Of a stretch of 64,000 nt of DNA, positions 1 to 18,100 are shown in pieces; position 1 is the first letter of the stretch, and each line of letters begins with the position of its first letter. This DNA is from Ecdyonurus torrentis (taxonomy: Eukaryota > Arthropoda > Insecta > Ephemeroptera > Heptageniidae): contig OX439127.1 in assembly GCA_949318235.1 (NCBI GenBank), positions 12,014,115 through 12,078,114 of the forward strand. The letters run 5' to 3'. A program made the translations under genes and the position numbers. The notes beneath the pieces are model-generated. The model ran no database searches. It had not been told where the DNA came from and saw nothing but the letters and a program-made list of their open reading frames with translations.

Positions 1-3000
1 AAAACAAAAACAAAAAACAATAATAATAATAAGTGTCTAAAGGGGAGAGAGAAAAATTTATAATAACAAGCAAACATATTTAAAATTCTAACAACATTAT
101 TAACAGGTATAATAATATACATATAATACAAAAAAAAAAAGTTTTAAAAGATATACATTAAGTAAACTCTAATTGAATCCACTTTACGATGATGTTGAGA
201 AGGAAATGAACAGCTGACTAAAGGAGAAAACTAAAAAGCAAACATTAATTTATTTGAGTCTAATATAGAGTGGCTGCTTGGTATATAGCTTGTTTGCTGT
301 ATAGTTGCTATATAGTGTGGGGACTTTGGGGGATGAGAAAGCACAAGATTGTTTGTTCCACTCTAATGCTATTTACATCCATAAAAATTTCAAGCATATG
401 TTCTTACTTTCAAGGAAAACCAAAAGTAAAAAATATATATATATATATATATTAATGAATATTAATTTTTTCTAACTCACTTCACAAACATTGGAAGATA
501 AATTTTATTTTCAGTTTTATAGCACTCAACAACTGTATATAATATCAATAACTTCGAACTTCAAACTCACGGACGGAAATAATATTTAAATTCTTCTTAT
601 ACATTAACTGTATCTATATTTACAAATGTAAATGCATCTTACAAATTGAAGCATTGTATTGCAATAGTTAAAACTTAACTGTTTGGTTTTCATAGTTTTC
701 CTGTTTTGAAATACCAAACTAATCGATCTTCTGTGTATACTTTATTTTCACTAAACAATTGAAGTCAAAATTTTAATCATGTTTTAATTTTGTAACCTTA
801 ATAAACATAAATACATTGATGATCTAAAACTTAACATTCTTTCTGCCAAAAAATCAAACTGTAAAAAGTAACAGGTTTCCTTTATTAAGACTGCATGCTA
901 CACATTGATAGGGTACTAGATTATAGCTCTGTAAAAACGTTACACAGCTATATAGTACGTTGCGTCAGACAAAAAATGCGTCGTGAATATTTCTAAAATT
1001 GGCAAATTCTTATATATTTTTGTTTGCAGATTTTGCTAATAATGTTTTGAAGTGACAAAATGTCGACTATATGTACTAGAAAGCGCAATGTAAGTACTTA
1101 AGTACCATTAAATGTCTTACCTACACTTAAGACTGTATACTAAATTGATTATTGAATTTCATATCCGAATATAATTTACTATTAACGTATAATAAAGTTA
1201 AAGCAAAAGAACTCTTATTTTATTTGTTATTATGAGTTTTAGAGAGCTTTTCCGCGAGTTAAATGATCACTTTATTTGTGTTGCTGTTAAATAAAATACA
1301 TTTTTTTCCGTGAATAAGTTCATTTTATTCTATACATTAAAAAAAATGTATTTCATATTATACATGTCATAAAACTGTCACACAATATAATACCTACTAT
1401 AAATATAACAATAAAATAAATAAACAATTTATAATACTAAAGCTATATACGGTAGTTAAATCATATTAAGCTTGGTAAGTTTTATATTGTAAATATTATA
1501 TACGTTATCAAAATAATTTGTGGTTCTCTGTGTCAAAATTTAAGTTTATAACTAGATAATGTTAAATAAAAGGTTCATAACATTATATATATAAAAAATA
1601 AGGCTTGGCGAGGACCTCATGTATACACAGAACCTATATGTAAACATTAAGTATACCCCGACCTACCGTTCGACAGACAACGGCCATATACTTATGTGTA
1701 CTTTTTGACTACTTTGGTTTGAGACCAAAGTAAACAGGGGTTGCTCATCACACTTATCCCATATACCAATTTCCACCTCATATATTATATAAAAGGGAAT
1801 GAACAATATTAATAGCAAATATTAAGAACTCATATTGACAAAACTTTTTGGCTATACAATGTTAAGTGCGAAAATATTTTTTTTAATGGTTTTTCTTTAA
1901 TGGAAATGCTAACATATATAGATATTAAAAACAGCTGTCATGAGAACATGAAAATTACTTAATAATAACATCATCATACTTTTACAATATATATGTAAGC
2001 TTAAATTACAATTTTCTTCTTTTTATATTACTTTGTTTCATTGCTCTTTTTTATATAGTTTTCTTATAATAGCAAAAGATTATTTTTTTTTATATAATAT
2101 ATATTAAAGAAAAAAAAATGTGATGCAAGTACTATAGTAAAAGCAGAAGAAAAAAATATATATAAAAAGGGTAAATAATATTATTACTTGCATGATTTCT
2201 TCATAGTTGGGGTCATGAATGCACACAGCTTATACACAAACATCCTCTATTATAATAATTACCAAGGTATAGTGAACTTTTATTATTATTATTATTATTA
2301 TTATTGGTGCTTCGTCATTGCGTCGAAGGAGCAAAATAATAAGGAGGGAGAAGAGCAACATGTAACAGAAATTTATCAGCGGTGACCGGGGCAAAGTAGA
2401 AAGAAAAATGCTACACATATATAATAATATATAAAGCTTGCTTCAACCATCATTGGAATTACCGCATGTCAATTGTTGTTGTTATATAGTACAGAGAGAG
2501 AGAGAGAGAGAGTTGGTTATACATTGCTATATTGTACAGGTTGAATTATGAGTGGCATCTACAGAGTATATTGTCCAGCTGCAAACTTGTATAACATTAA
2601 GTTAATTCTACATGGCATAATGAGCCCTTAATATATAATTATACATAAAAGCATTTCTCAAAATTTACATTTAAATTATGTTATATTTTAATTAAGTTTT
2701 AGTTAAGAAAATTATTATTATGATATAAATATATTTATATCATCTTTCATTAATGTACAGAAATCAAAACACATTTAGTAATTTGTGTTTTTTGTTTGTA
2801 TGGGGGGAATTTCTTATATAATATCAGCATCAATAAAAAAAAAAGGTTCTAAAATGAGTATTTGAGTATCTCTATCTGTCTATACATCACTATGTATTTT
2901 GTGGCGTCAGCGATGTGTGTCTTGTCTACACTCTGTAAACAACAGTCCTGCTGGAGGAAAACAGTGGGTTATCAAACGGCGGGTACCGTGAGAGAAAAAG

Positions 3001-4322
3001 GGAGAGTAAGGAGGTAGAGATACATACAATTCGATTGTAAAAGTAAATGAGGAACCTTGTCTATTTTTTTCCCATAAAATTGCTTCAGAAGCACAAGTTA
3101 TAGATGATAAGAAATGACTATATAATATATAACCAAATATTTTAATTCGGTACAGATTTTCAATTTTCTCATTTTATATTAACTCAACTGGATGAGTGTC
3201 GTGTGTGGTAGGGTAAAATCTCACTGTCTCTCTCTTTCTCTCTCCATGAACCTTGGTTACCTTGACAACTTATTCTGGCGATGCTGCTTCTTATATATAA
3301 CCCACACCTTTTCTTCCCTCTATCTCTATTAGACAAAAAACCTCTTTGAAGACAAGTTATTTCACTCTAAATTCAATAAAGTAACACCTATGTATATTTG
3401 TTTCCACTTAAAACGAGATCGAGATACAATTTGCAATACCACGATAATAAATAATAAAACGGATAGCAACAAAAAAAAAATGTAACAAATTAATTAATTA
3501 ATAGAAACTGCTATAAATAATAATACAAAAGAAAGAACTTGCAAACATAAATAATTTGCTACATGGTTTTATTTTTTATTTATTTATTATTATTTTAATT
3601 TTTGGAGACTGCAGAATCATAAGTAACTGTCTGGACAAGGTACCTTGTTACAACGACCTTGCTAAACCAAAAATGATTTTATCAGAATCCACCAAGTCCT
3701 TTTTTTTTTTTTTTTTTTTTTCTTTTTTTTTTTCTCCCAAAATTGAAAATAATAATAATACCATATATTTTTGCAATTAACGACTTATAATTTTTATTGA
3801 AATAATGTTAAGGGTTTATAATTTTTATAATAATAATAAGTGTTAAAGGCATCGAATGCTTGTCTTTCTTGGTAAAGTCTCGTGCCACGCCACGCCACGT
3901 TTGCTCTTGGCGAATAATTACCTGTCACGACTAAAAATGCCGGCTATTCGACCGCATACGTTACCGCAGAAACACAACCATTAATTGGTGGTCTTAAAAA
4001 TGTCCAATGCTCTCTTTTTGTCTCTCTCGCTCTCTCTTTCTCTCTTCTAACCACGTGGTAAAGCTTTTATTTTGAAGTGGTCCTTTTTTTAAATGACAAA
4101 ATAATACTTTTTTATCTCAAGAAATGTAAGTGGAAAAAGAAAGAAAGAAAACAGAATCAAGAAAGATAAAAAAATAATAATAACACGTATATAAAAATGA
4201 ATAGCTTTTTAAAAGGTGGGAAATTTTCTCATGTTATTACTGTTTTAAAAGTTTGTCACACAAATATGATTTTTATGAGATAAAAATAACAACAAATTTT
4301 AAGGTATATTAAATGATAATCA

Positions 4323-4326
<4 letters not shown>
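1..4326. other. AT-rich non-coding stretch, left end
   Basis: No credible gene. Holds a perfect 9-bp stem (TACTTTGGT/ACCAAAGTA, 1,710-1,732) in a higher-complexity patch (1,600-1,760), a TAT trinucleotide run (2,281-2,304), a short GA run (2,493-2,512), a T-rich block (3,700-3,735) and a small tandem GCCACGCCACGCCACG (3,883-3,899). Confidence 0.6.

Positions 4327-4394
<68 letters not shown>
4327..4394. repeat. (TA)n microsatellite
   Basis: About 34 uninterrupted TA units, followed by ATAATAATAA. Assembly length is uncertain for such a run. Confidence 0.95.
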
Positions 4395-4397
<3 letters not shown>

Positions 4398-4559
4398 ATA
4401 AAGTAAAGTTTGAGTATTTCATAAATTTATATATTTTTGAGCAGGTTGGTAAGAGATTGCTGCAAACGTGTAGGCTAAAGTGATGATAGAAATGAAAGCG
4501 AAAAGAACAATACGATTCTCTTTCATTTCCATCATATATATCTAACTCATTCTTCATCG

Positions 4560-5560
4560 TTCTACCTCAGTGATGGTGGTGGTGTGGTGGCCCCTCCTGC
4601 TTATACTTGGCAGCCTAAATTAATTTGGTTCCGCTTGAGTGGCGATAATAGCAAGAGAATAAGGTAAGTTGGCGGCGGTGGCGTCACTAAACAGACCAGA
4701 CCATCATAGTTTCTATTCACCGCCAAGCAAAGAGCGCGAAGGCAAGCAAGGAAAATCATGTGTGGGTTGTTTTAATGCAACATTCACATACGTATGCCTC
4801 CTTGGCAACATTCATAACACTATATGGAAGAAGAGAGAAGATGATGGAATAAAATAAGACAAAATAGAAAAGGTGTCAAGTGGGAGCAGTTAGATATTAT
4901 AATAGGAAGATTGCTTTTTATTTTAAAATGTCTGGCCTCATAGCAGATATATTTAAATATATATGTGTGTGTGTATATAAAAGGTCCATCTAAAACAACC
5001 TCAACTATAACAAAACCAAACAACTGTTTAGTAAGTATAAAGTCGTAACCGTTGTGGCGCCACGCAAGTATATTACCTCCCTTTCTTCGTCCCACCCGCT
5101 GACACAAGTACAGCCGAGGGACGTATACAAAGTGGAGCAAACTTTAGAGAAAATGCAAGAGAAATCAAATTTAAAAAGAATAGAAACAGAAAAAGAAATT
5201 CTCTCAAATGTAACAATTGTTAGAGAACATAGCAAATACAAGTGGGAGTACCGGGATTGATGGTTTCAAGGGGGTAAAAAAGAAGAAGAAGAAGAAGAAA
5301 AAAAAAAAAAAAAAGTACAAGATCGGAATCTTGTGAGCTCGACAACAACGATGAAGCTCACTCATTCCGCAGCTTCCTTGGCATTTGCCAACTTGAGCAG
5401 TAAGTAAAGCAGCATCCACATTTCACATGAGCGGAGATGAGAAACCGAGGGGGGGAAGGGGGACAATTCCAATGTCAAGATCGCGTGCTGTCGCCACTCA
5501 TCCCCCATAGTATCTAACTCGGTTTCCTTTTAAACTCCCACGCAATTCCTACATAGCAAC
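4560..5560. other. Higher-complexity island in the inferred intron
   Basis: Less AT-biased than its surroundings. Contains GGTAAGTTGGCGGCGGTGGCG near 4,662, CCGCCAAGCAAAGAGCGCG, an (AGA)n run (5,281-5,315), a 7-bp stem (GTGAGCT/AGCTCAC, 5,333-5,361) and a mini-frame at 5,351. No extended open frame. Could be a regulatory element; unproven. Confidence 0.4.
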
Positions 5561-6306
5561 ATTATGCATACAAGCAGACAAAACATACATTTCTATGCAA
5601 AACTCCTAAAAATGGACATAAAAATTCAAAATATTCATTTTATATCCGATATAAAAAATATAATATATATATATATTTTTTCCTTCATAGAGCTTGGTAG
5701 CTTTATAGAAATATTACCGGACGGGGAAAAAATAATAATAAAAACTTTCGGAATAGTTTGAATTCGCAACATATATAATTAATTTATTATTTATTATATT
5801 AATTTTTAAAATAAAATTACTAAATTGTATATAATTTATTGCAGTAACGAAATACTTACTGAAATTTAAGTGTAACGAACAATATTATTTAGGTATTAAA
5901 AAACAAAGAGAAAGCTGTACCAATAACAGAGATGTTTTAACTTAGTAAAACTAATAATAATAATAATAAAACAAAAAGAGAATGGGTGAAAGGTAATATG
6001 TCTATATATATAATAATAATATATAATAATTAAATAAGTTAAGAAGAATGTCGTAATACAATAATTTTTAATTGTTACGTGAACGATAAATTTTATATTT
6101 CATTTTATTTGCAATGTTTAAACTCACTCTCTCTCTCTCTCTCTCCCTCCCAAATTACATTATTTAATTGAAAGGATTGTTTCTTTTGATTCAATTATTT
6201 TTTTTCTTTCATTATTTCATATTTACTTATTATTATTATTTTAGTTTTATGAAGCATGCAGTAATCGCTATACGTTTTGCCATCAGTATTCCCAGGGAAA
6301 GTAATG

Positions 6307-6309
<3 letters not shown>

Positions 6310-6373
<64 letters not shown>
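6310..6373. repeat. (GA)n microsatellite
   Basis: About 32 pure GA units. It produces RERERE and SLSLSL pseudo-frames on both strands that are not proteins. Confidence 0.95.
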
Positions 6374-6374
<1 letters not shown>

Positions 6375-7575
6375 AATTATTGGCAAGCTGAACCGTGTGA
6401 GGGCGACTCGCAGACACGCGGCGCGGCGGTCATTACCACATCGCAAAATAAAACAACGAGAGCAAGCTGCTTGCTATTGTAATGTATTCACTCATTCGCT
6501 TTATTTTACTCACTTGTTCAACGCACTTGTATACATGGGGGTAGAAAACACAGTAGAGCATTTTATACGTATATTATAATATATATATATTTCGTATATC
6601 GCCAAACTAGCCTTTAGGCACCTTTGGAACATTGCCAAATGTCGATCGCCTATATTATATAGGTTCCTTTTAAATATACATCACTATATATATTATTATG
6701 AGAAAAAGAATTGTATATTTTCAAATTTTTTAAAACAATTGCTATAATTTTTAAATACAATAAAATCATAATACATTGTAGCCACTTTATGTCGTAATAA
6801 AATTTTACGACTGCTGCGATTCGTTACACATATTATCCACACATTGTAATTGCAATTTAATTATATATATTATTTTGCATTATTATTATTTGGTTACAAT
6901 TTATAACACACTACTTTCACCATAATATATATTAGTTTTTTTTTCTCATATATTTATATAATAACTTCGTTCATATATACAACCTGCAAAATTAAAGCTA
7001 TAGAAGAAGAAAAAAAAAACTATATATGCAATTATAATTATAATAGAATAACAAACGTTTCGACATTGCAACTTTTGAAACTGTCTTACTTGTTAAGTGC
7101 GCAATTATATTCTATGTGCTGGCATTTATTTGTGTCATGTGCATATAAGAATTCTCATCCACCCACCTAAATCCAAGTATAATATATATAAACAAAACAA
7201 ACAACATGCTATATACGATATATAATATGAAAAAGTTATTTTATCTTATATATTTATTTTATTTGTCAAGTTAAACTATATATATAACGGCATACTGACT
7301 GGATCGATTGATGCTTTGTCAATTTCAATGTTTAATTTAAACATTCATTATTTAAATATCTCTAACTGTCAATAACAAATTCTTTAAATATTGATGTGTA
7401 ATAACAAAGATATAAACCCCGAAATTAAAATATCTTATGTATAAATATTTTTGTATTGAACATCGTAATTGCCATAACTTTAAGGCATATGCTATAAAAA
7501 TAAACTGTAAATTTAAATATAATAACAACCAATATAAGAATTAAACAATAAAAATTTATGAATATTTAATTATTT

Positions 7576-7660
<85 letters not shown>

Positions 7661-9426
7661 CTAACTCGTAAAGATTCGCTTGTAAAATTCTCAAAATGTT
7701 TAGCAAGATATTATATTGTATTATAACGTATATAAATATTATTTTCATCTTTTAAAGTATTCAAATTGTCTTGGGTCATACACTTCATGTCCTAAAATAA
7801 GTACATCAAAAACCCAACAATGAATTTTATTGTGTGTATGTATACGGTATATATGCTAATATCCTTGAGGGCAATAATATAGTTAGTTTGTTGGCTGACT
7901 ACATAAGTTGTCTGCTAGGCTGTTTGGAGAGTGATGGGAACTTATACCACGCTTGGCTGCAGTTTAATTGTGCGAGAATGAGTACTACACACCTCATGAC
8001 GTCACGACATGACCAAAAGTGAAAATAATAATAATTAATGCCATATTGATGAGTGCAAAACACCACGCTTTATAAATTTTACTCCTTGTGCATGTGTTAA
8101 TTTTCTTGTAAATTGTACGGTGCATAATTTCACACCTCACACCAGTCATGCCATAACTTTTAACAAATTAAAAAAAAAAAAAAAAAAAACTCGCTCGCTC
8201 GCAGTTTTAAAAATAGAATTATGCATAGAGAGAAGAGAGAGAGAGAAAAAAATCTCACCTTTAGATATATAATATTAAAGGGAGCGACAGGATAGACCAA
8301 TATAAAGAGATGGTCCTCGAGGCTGTATCAAGTCAACGATACGGCGAGAAAATAATCTTAAAAAATAAAGAAAGGGGGGTCTATTTCTCTGGCGCTCACT
8401 ATACAAAATCCTTCCTCTGCTCCTCCTCCTCCTATATAACTGTTGTTGATCACTGTGGATGAACCGCGCCGGGCCGGTACCAACACTCACGCGGCCTTTC
8501 TTTCTTATAATACATGATACATCGTCATCATAATGAGAGACTACACTCCATTAACACGCAAACATTATTGAAATTATTCATCGTCACAACAAGCTGAGAA
8601 AATAATACGGGTACATTGTATTATGGTACCTTTACAAATTACAATCGTCATGCTAATTTCATTTTATATATACCATAATATTCATGGCGACCAGCATTTA
8701 AAATCAAAGCATGAACAATTATCAATTCTTATATTGTTTATAGAGAGAATCACTTTTATTCATTTCCTATAATATATATTTAAAGAAAAAAGAAGATAAA
8801 TGAATAAATAATAATAATAATAAATCGGTTGATATATAAAATGATTAGCAAGCAAGTAAACACGCATATTAAAAGCACGACATTTTGATCAAGTTAAGGA
8901 AAATGCATAATACATTCACTGTGGCTGCATTATTATAAGTAGAAGCGATGCATATCAGTGCAGCAGTCAAGTCGCTTTACTTAAGCATGCTCTCTCACAT
9001 ACATATATATAATATACATAGCCATAATATAAACTGACGTAACAAGCAAAACTAGTATTATACTAATAATCACGTATTACCAAGGTTCAATGCTTGAGAG
9101 CAAAATTTCTCATGGAAAAAATAGCTATACATATATGCACTGAGAATCGTCATCAGTAAGAATAAAACAACGCATTGCTGTGTCTATGTGAACACATATA
9201 TTATAATAATGTTATACATATACGTCTTTCTTATACTCAGTTTATATTTTGATTTTTTTTTTTTTTTTTTATGGAGTACAAGAGGCAATAACTTATTATA
9301 TATTATAAATAAAAAGTATAAGAAAAGAAGGTAAACAATAAAATAACGTTACACAATAGCCTCATTTGTATTGAGTATAGGATTTATGTTGTCTTGCCAA
9401 GAGAAACATATACATAATACACCAAT

Positions 9427-9428
<2 letters not shown>
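6374..9428. other. Non-coding stretch with an island at 8.27-8.50 kb
   Basis: Mostly AT-rich. The 8,275-8,500 patch is higher in complexity (GGTCCTCGAGGCTG, TCTGGCGCTCACT, CCGCGCCGGGCCGGTACC) with a minus-strand 71-codon frame of no recognisable family. A run of A at 8,170-8,189 is followed by CTCGCTCGCTCG. Nothing else supported. Confidence 0.5.
7587..7656. repeat. (TA)n microsatellite
   Basis: About 35 uninterrupted TA units downstream of a T-rich stretch. Confidence 0.95.

Positions 9429-9469
<41 letters not shown>
9429..9469. repeat. Poly-T tract, 41 nt
   Basis: Forty-one T in a row, ending at GCTGCAGAG. It could be the poly(A) tail of a minus-strand retroposed sequence, but no body was recognised on the left. 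Confidence 0.95.
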
Positions 9470-9473
<4 letters not shown>

Positions 9474-9563
9474 CAGAGATGTAAGTATTCTAAGCTCAAC
9501 GCAATGTGTAAGGTTTTTAAAAGTTTTTGTTTTAATCGTATACAAAATGAAGCCGTCTCAAGT

Positions 9564-9564
<1 letters not shown>

Positions 9565-9657
<93 letters not shown>
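9565..9657. repeat. (GA)n microsatellite
   Basis: About 46 pure GA units, one of the longest arrays in the window, 100 bp after the 41-nt poly-T tract. Confidence 0.95.
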
Positions 9658-9659
<2 letters not shown>

Positions 9660-11920
9660 GGAATGTCACTCATGCTAACCAACATAATATTATTACATAA
9701 AAATCGATCAAAGAGAGAATAAGTATAAATGCTACCGAAATCATTGACTTACTTTTTTTTTATTATTACATAATAATATTATACTATTCATCTTACAACA
9801 AAACTTATATTAGCCAAATATATTTTTTTTGTTATTATATACCACTGATAATATTCAGTGTAATTTTAACTAAGGTAATCTAGATTTGATATTTAATTCT
9901 TTCAAACTGCTGCAAGGCGAGGACAAATTTATACCTCGTTAGTAATTTGATGTTCTTCCAGACTTTTTTTTTATATAAATTTTATTCTCAGCTGGCGAAC
10001 ACACAGCCGAAGGCGGGGTCGTCAAAGGGGAATATTGGGGGGGGGGGGGGGTGTTACAGCAGCTGCAACTTTCAATATATTATAACCAAGGGAGGAGCCA
10101 CCAAAGTGGGGGTGACCCAACAACCCTGACTTATTTTCACTATCAAAAATTTTGTAAAGGTAAACATAAGCCCCTGTGTAAATTTGTTCTATTAACAATA
10201 ATAAAAAATTGTACCAGTTATAGCAAACATAATATTTATAATATATACATTTAATTATTAATAAAGATAGTATAAATAACATTTTATGATTACATTGATT
10301 TAATTTGCAACCCTGCTATAAAAGTTTAATTTATAGGGGTGCATTTTAATTTTACTGCATATGTATAATATTGAGCTATATCGAGCAATGTTACGATTTA
10401 TTATTTATTTTTTTCCTTCGCTGTGCCTATAATTTTTAAAACGGAAAATATGATCATTGGTTTAGCATTTTTCGCATTCACCATATAACAATAAAGAGGA
10501 AATTTTAAAAAAATCATCTCGCTATATATTTCCTTGTCTTGTTTTACCACGAAATAATCTACTCACGTCCTACACTGTAAATTCCCCGATTACGAGCTAA
10601 CAAATTACATTAATATGATAAGCAAAGTAGCTCAACAATATTTCAAATCCAATAAAAAATTATGACACCAAGGGAAAAAAAAAACATACACACACACACA
10701 CACACTCAATAATGAATTAACTCATTGATATGAAGTGTATATGACAGATGAAGCGTGTTTAGTCGTGTCGACAGCAATGTACACTTTACTATATAGCAGC
10801 AGCCACAGTGTCATAGTTTTTTAAGCTATATATATATATTTATTATGTACATATGTAGGTTGAACATATATGACAGATTGGATGCGGTAGAGCATACACA
10901 CATATCAAGACACTCTTGCGGCGCGAGCATGATGCATAAAAAAAAAGAAAAGGTTTTTAAGATAATATTCTCCTATCTATATATATATATTTTTAATATC
11001 ATTTTGTGGCACTCGAAAAACAAACTAAAAGAAAATATTATTTTTTTTAATAGTTTGTTTATCCTATAAAGTATGCAATTTGTCGGACACATAAAAAAAT
11101 AAAATATCAAATGAAAAATGCTACTGGAAAGAATTTTTATATTTTGTCATATAAGTTGGAGATCAACGTTGATTTAATGATAATTAATGACATTTTAATG
11201 GCACTCAGTTACCCATTTTATATATACGAACATCTTTATGTATATAATTATATTTCATAAAATTTTATTTGAAGAATTTGATAACTATTTTTTATAAGCT
11301 TATTAAAATATATAAAAAAATACATTTTTGTGGCACAAGCTTGAATGATTAAATTTCTTGTATAAGTTTGCACTAACGTATAGATTGCATGCGTGGTGAT
11401 GCTGACCACAAAGTCTAGGCCGTGCCGCCGCAATAGCCGTACCGCGTAGCACAGCAGTCACTATAACGCACCGCACCACCTTGCCGCAGCGGCAAAACCG
11501 TCTTTTCACGTGAACATCAAGCTCATTCACGTATAATCCATATGCTCGTTTTTTATTCTCTTTTTTTTTTAACTTATTCAATTCCACTATTTTTATGAAA
11601 CTAATAGCTCGATCCTCCAGATGTTTTTTTTTTTTTATACTTCTATGTTTGGAAAAAAAAGAAGACTGAAATTATTTATTAATTTCATATTTTGTATCAT
11701 ACACAAAAAGTAAATCACAAAAAGAATACAATCTAAAGTTATTATATAATGTTATACGAAATTTAAAACGTGTGTAAATAAATTTGTTTTTTGAATTATA
11801 ATAATCTATATGAATACGCCCACAAATTACATTTTTATACATTAAATCCAAACCGTTAAGTTTTCGAAGACTGTTCGATGTGAAATTATATATATATGTA
11901 TAATATATATATATACAAAT
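9658..11920. other. Non-coding stretch with a GC-rich patch at 11.39-11.54 kb
   Basis: Contains the poly-G region near 10 kb, a short CA run (10,687-10,704), and a GC-rich patch (11,390-11,540) with GCCGCCGC, TACCGCGTAGC and CCGCAGCGGC. The patch shares a 17-bp segment with the ephrin CpG island (see findings). No gene recognised. Confidence 0.5.
10037..10051. repeat. Poly-G tract, 15 nt
   Basis: Fifteen G in a row inside a locally GC-richer stretch (9,990-10,130, with AAGGCGGGGTC and GTGGGGGTGACCC). Rare in this AT-rich background. Confidence 0.9.
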
Positions 11921-11921
11921 T

Positions 11922-15129
<3,208 letters not shown>

Positions 15130-15183
<54 letters not shown>
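15130..15183. repeat. (TC)n microsatellite
   Basis: About 27 pure TC units. Confidence 0.95.
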
Positions 15184-15188
<5 letters not shown>

Positions 15189-18100
15189 CTTTCATATCTG
15201 CATAATAAAAAGCAACGTATTTACGTCTCGTTATATGATGCAACTTTTATTACGCTTAATACCTTGAAATATTATTTATAAAATATGTCATTCTGGTTAT
15301 AATTCATATAACTATATTATGACATTAACTTTTTATAAGTAATAATGCGATATATTATAGTTTTAATATTTTATATTAATGTCACTTCATTAACTCTTTA
15401 CATAATGATAAAAGGATTTTTTTTTAAATATATTTATATCGTTACCCTTCTTTCACGATTATTATAATACACTTTTTCGTGAATGATATAAAAGTTTGAT
15501 AAAAATATAAGTAAATTATAAAAGATTCACACGCATTAGAAAGAAAAAAAAAAATGAAGGGAAGTGTTTTTCTGTGATGATCGAAGAGAATCTTTTGCTT
15601 TATATTATTATTATAATATTTTTTTCCTACGCTTGAGGATATAGAGGGGAAGGTAGATGGATTTGAATCAGAAGAAGAAGAAAAAAAAGGTTAGTTTTCA
15701 TTGTTGACGGCGGTCAAGCCAGCCAGCTAGCTGGAGCTGCTGTTGATGATATTGCCTGTAGAGATCACGAGCACCAAAAACTTGAGCGAGTTCTCTATAT
15801 AATACACCTTGAGGCAAAAACAAGCATGGCAGCAGCCGCAGCACTGGCTTTAGCCACTCACTCAAGAGGGAAAGAAAAAAAAACATACAGTATAAGGTGA
15901 TAGGATAGGGGATGTTCGTATAACCTCGTGCACAAAATATCTTGAGCCGTCAGGGATGCAGAGTAAAGCGAGACAAGAAGAAGAAAATAACAAAAAAATA
16001 AAGAGACCGTGGGCGGGTTTAAGGAATTTCACGACAAGCCTCAAGGGAGCTTATTTGTGTGGGATTTTCTTTCGCTCTTTTACTACTCATCCCTTTTTTT
16101 GTCTTATATATACTATCTATCATACACATAATATATATATACACGTATAATATCTATAGTTTTCAAGAGAATGCGCTTCATTTTCCGACCTAAATGCATC
16201 TTGCTGCACCACATGTGGGATCCATCTAATAACATGCGGTAGGATTGTGTTAGATACGACGAGATGATAACGTATAGAGTATAGACATACGACCAAAAAA
16301 TGTACGAGGGAAAAGAAACACGTTTTTTTTTTTAATATATAAACACATATCTTTATATAAAACACTATCATAAATTTCCAATATTAAAATCTATAGCATT
16401 ATAATTATAATGTTTACTTCAAAAAAATATCAGTAAACATAGTATTTAAATAAATTATAATTTAAATACCATAAATAGTAAGAAAATATTAATTTTATAT
16501 ATTATAATAACAAAACAAAAATATATATCAATATTTTAAAATCGGCAAGTTTAACTACATGAGTTAAGTATCTAAAGATGGAAATAAAATAAAAGTATCC
16601 CTTTAGCAAGAAAAAAAAAGTTACACATAAACCAACTAGGAATGTAATTAACACTTTAAAGTGTGTTGAAAATAGTTTATTTTATATGTCCTCAAGTCAT
16701 ACCAAAGGAATAAAAGTATATTATACATAAAAAAAAGTAACATCATATAACATATATAGAGAGTGAAGAATTGCATTCAGTATAGAGTAATATTGTAACT
16801 TTATTAATACGCCACTTTCAATCTATCATACTGTCATAATGTTAATATTTTATATTTTAATACATAACTATGTATGCGCATTAAAAAATTATTTATCACC
16901 CGCATAATAAAATAAAACTGCACAGTTTGACAATGAAGAGAGAAAAAAAAAAGTGAAGACAGTGGTGTGATATATTTATTTGCTTCTTTATAATAATGCA
17001 ATGCCATACACACATTATTATTTTTTTTAGTTATATAAACGATATACATAATATAATGTACGTGTGTAAATTCATCATATTATAATATACAGTATAATGA
17101 CGAGTATTCAAATGAGTAAAAATGAATAGCATTAAAAATTCTTGTCACACATTCATACCGACTTAGTACAATATTTTATAAACATAATTATAAAGTAGTT
17201 ATTATTAATATTATTATAATTATTAATAGTATCAAAACTAAGGTATATATTTTACTTTAAAAAAAAAATCTAATGGCTTATTATAATGCACTAAGAAAAA
17301 ATATATATATTATATAAAAATTATATAACATATCATTAAATATTTATTTATAAAAATAAAATTGTATAATTATTATTTAAGTAGACATTTAAGATAAATA
17401 TATTTTCGTAAATATTATTTATGCTAAACACTGTTATTGGTTGATTAATAAATAAGTTAATGATATATTAATATCAAGTCTAATTTTAGCTACAACAATA
17501 ATGTTATTGTTTACGTTTTATTTAATGAATAAGATGTCGCCTAATAACCTCTTTCCTTGTGCTAATAGGGAAATAGTCTCATAGAAATGACGTCATCTTT
17601 TTTTAAAGGGATATGTTTATGATAAAAAATAAAATGTTATAATCATTATTATTATTTAAATTCATTAATAAAATAAGTTACGACTGTGAGCTAAAAGTCA
17701 ACGATTGTTTTTGTCGTCCACTGCATATAACGTCACTGAGTTATATTGGATTGTTATGGAGAAAAAAATATTATATATATTATATCCCTTTTTCTCTTAG
17801 TAATAAAAGTTAGTCATTTAAATCTGATAGAGGTATAAAATTTTGAAAAATATTACTCTTGACAAATCCTTTTGTTATAAGCAAATCCCCTACCACATCA
17901 CATCATATACCACCCAAACCTCTTTAAAATTTCTTATAATATTCATCATCTCTTACGGAAGCCTCCCTTGCACTCTTTTCCTCCTTGTTATATCCAGTTT
18001 GTGCTTCTTATAAAATATCATGTATTATTTTTCACGTAACTTTGGAATAGAGAAAAATGCTGCTGCATCCACTTCACAACTTTCGACTCACCCTCCACCC

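Noticed and set aside
9362..9722. Open frames with SLSLSL, RERERE and poly-Lys on both strands
   Set aside because: Direct translations of (GA)n and poly-T; similar frames at 6.2, 22.8, 24.0, 25.2 and 31.8 kb rejected for the same reason.
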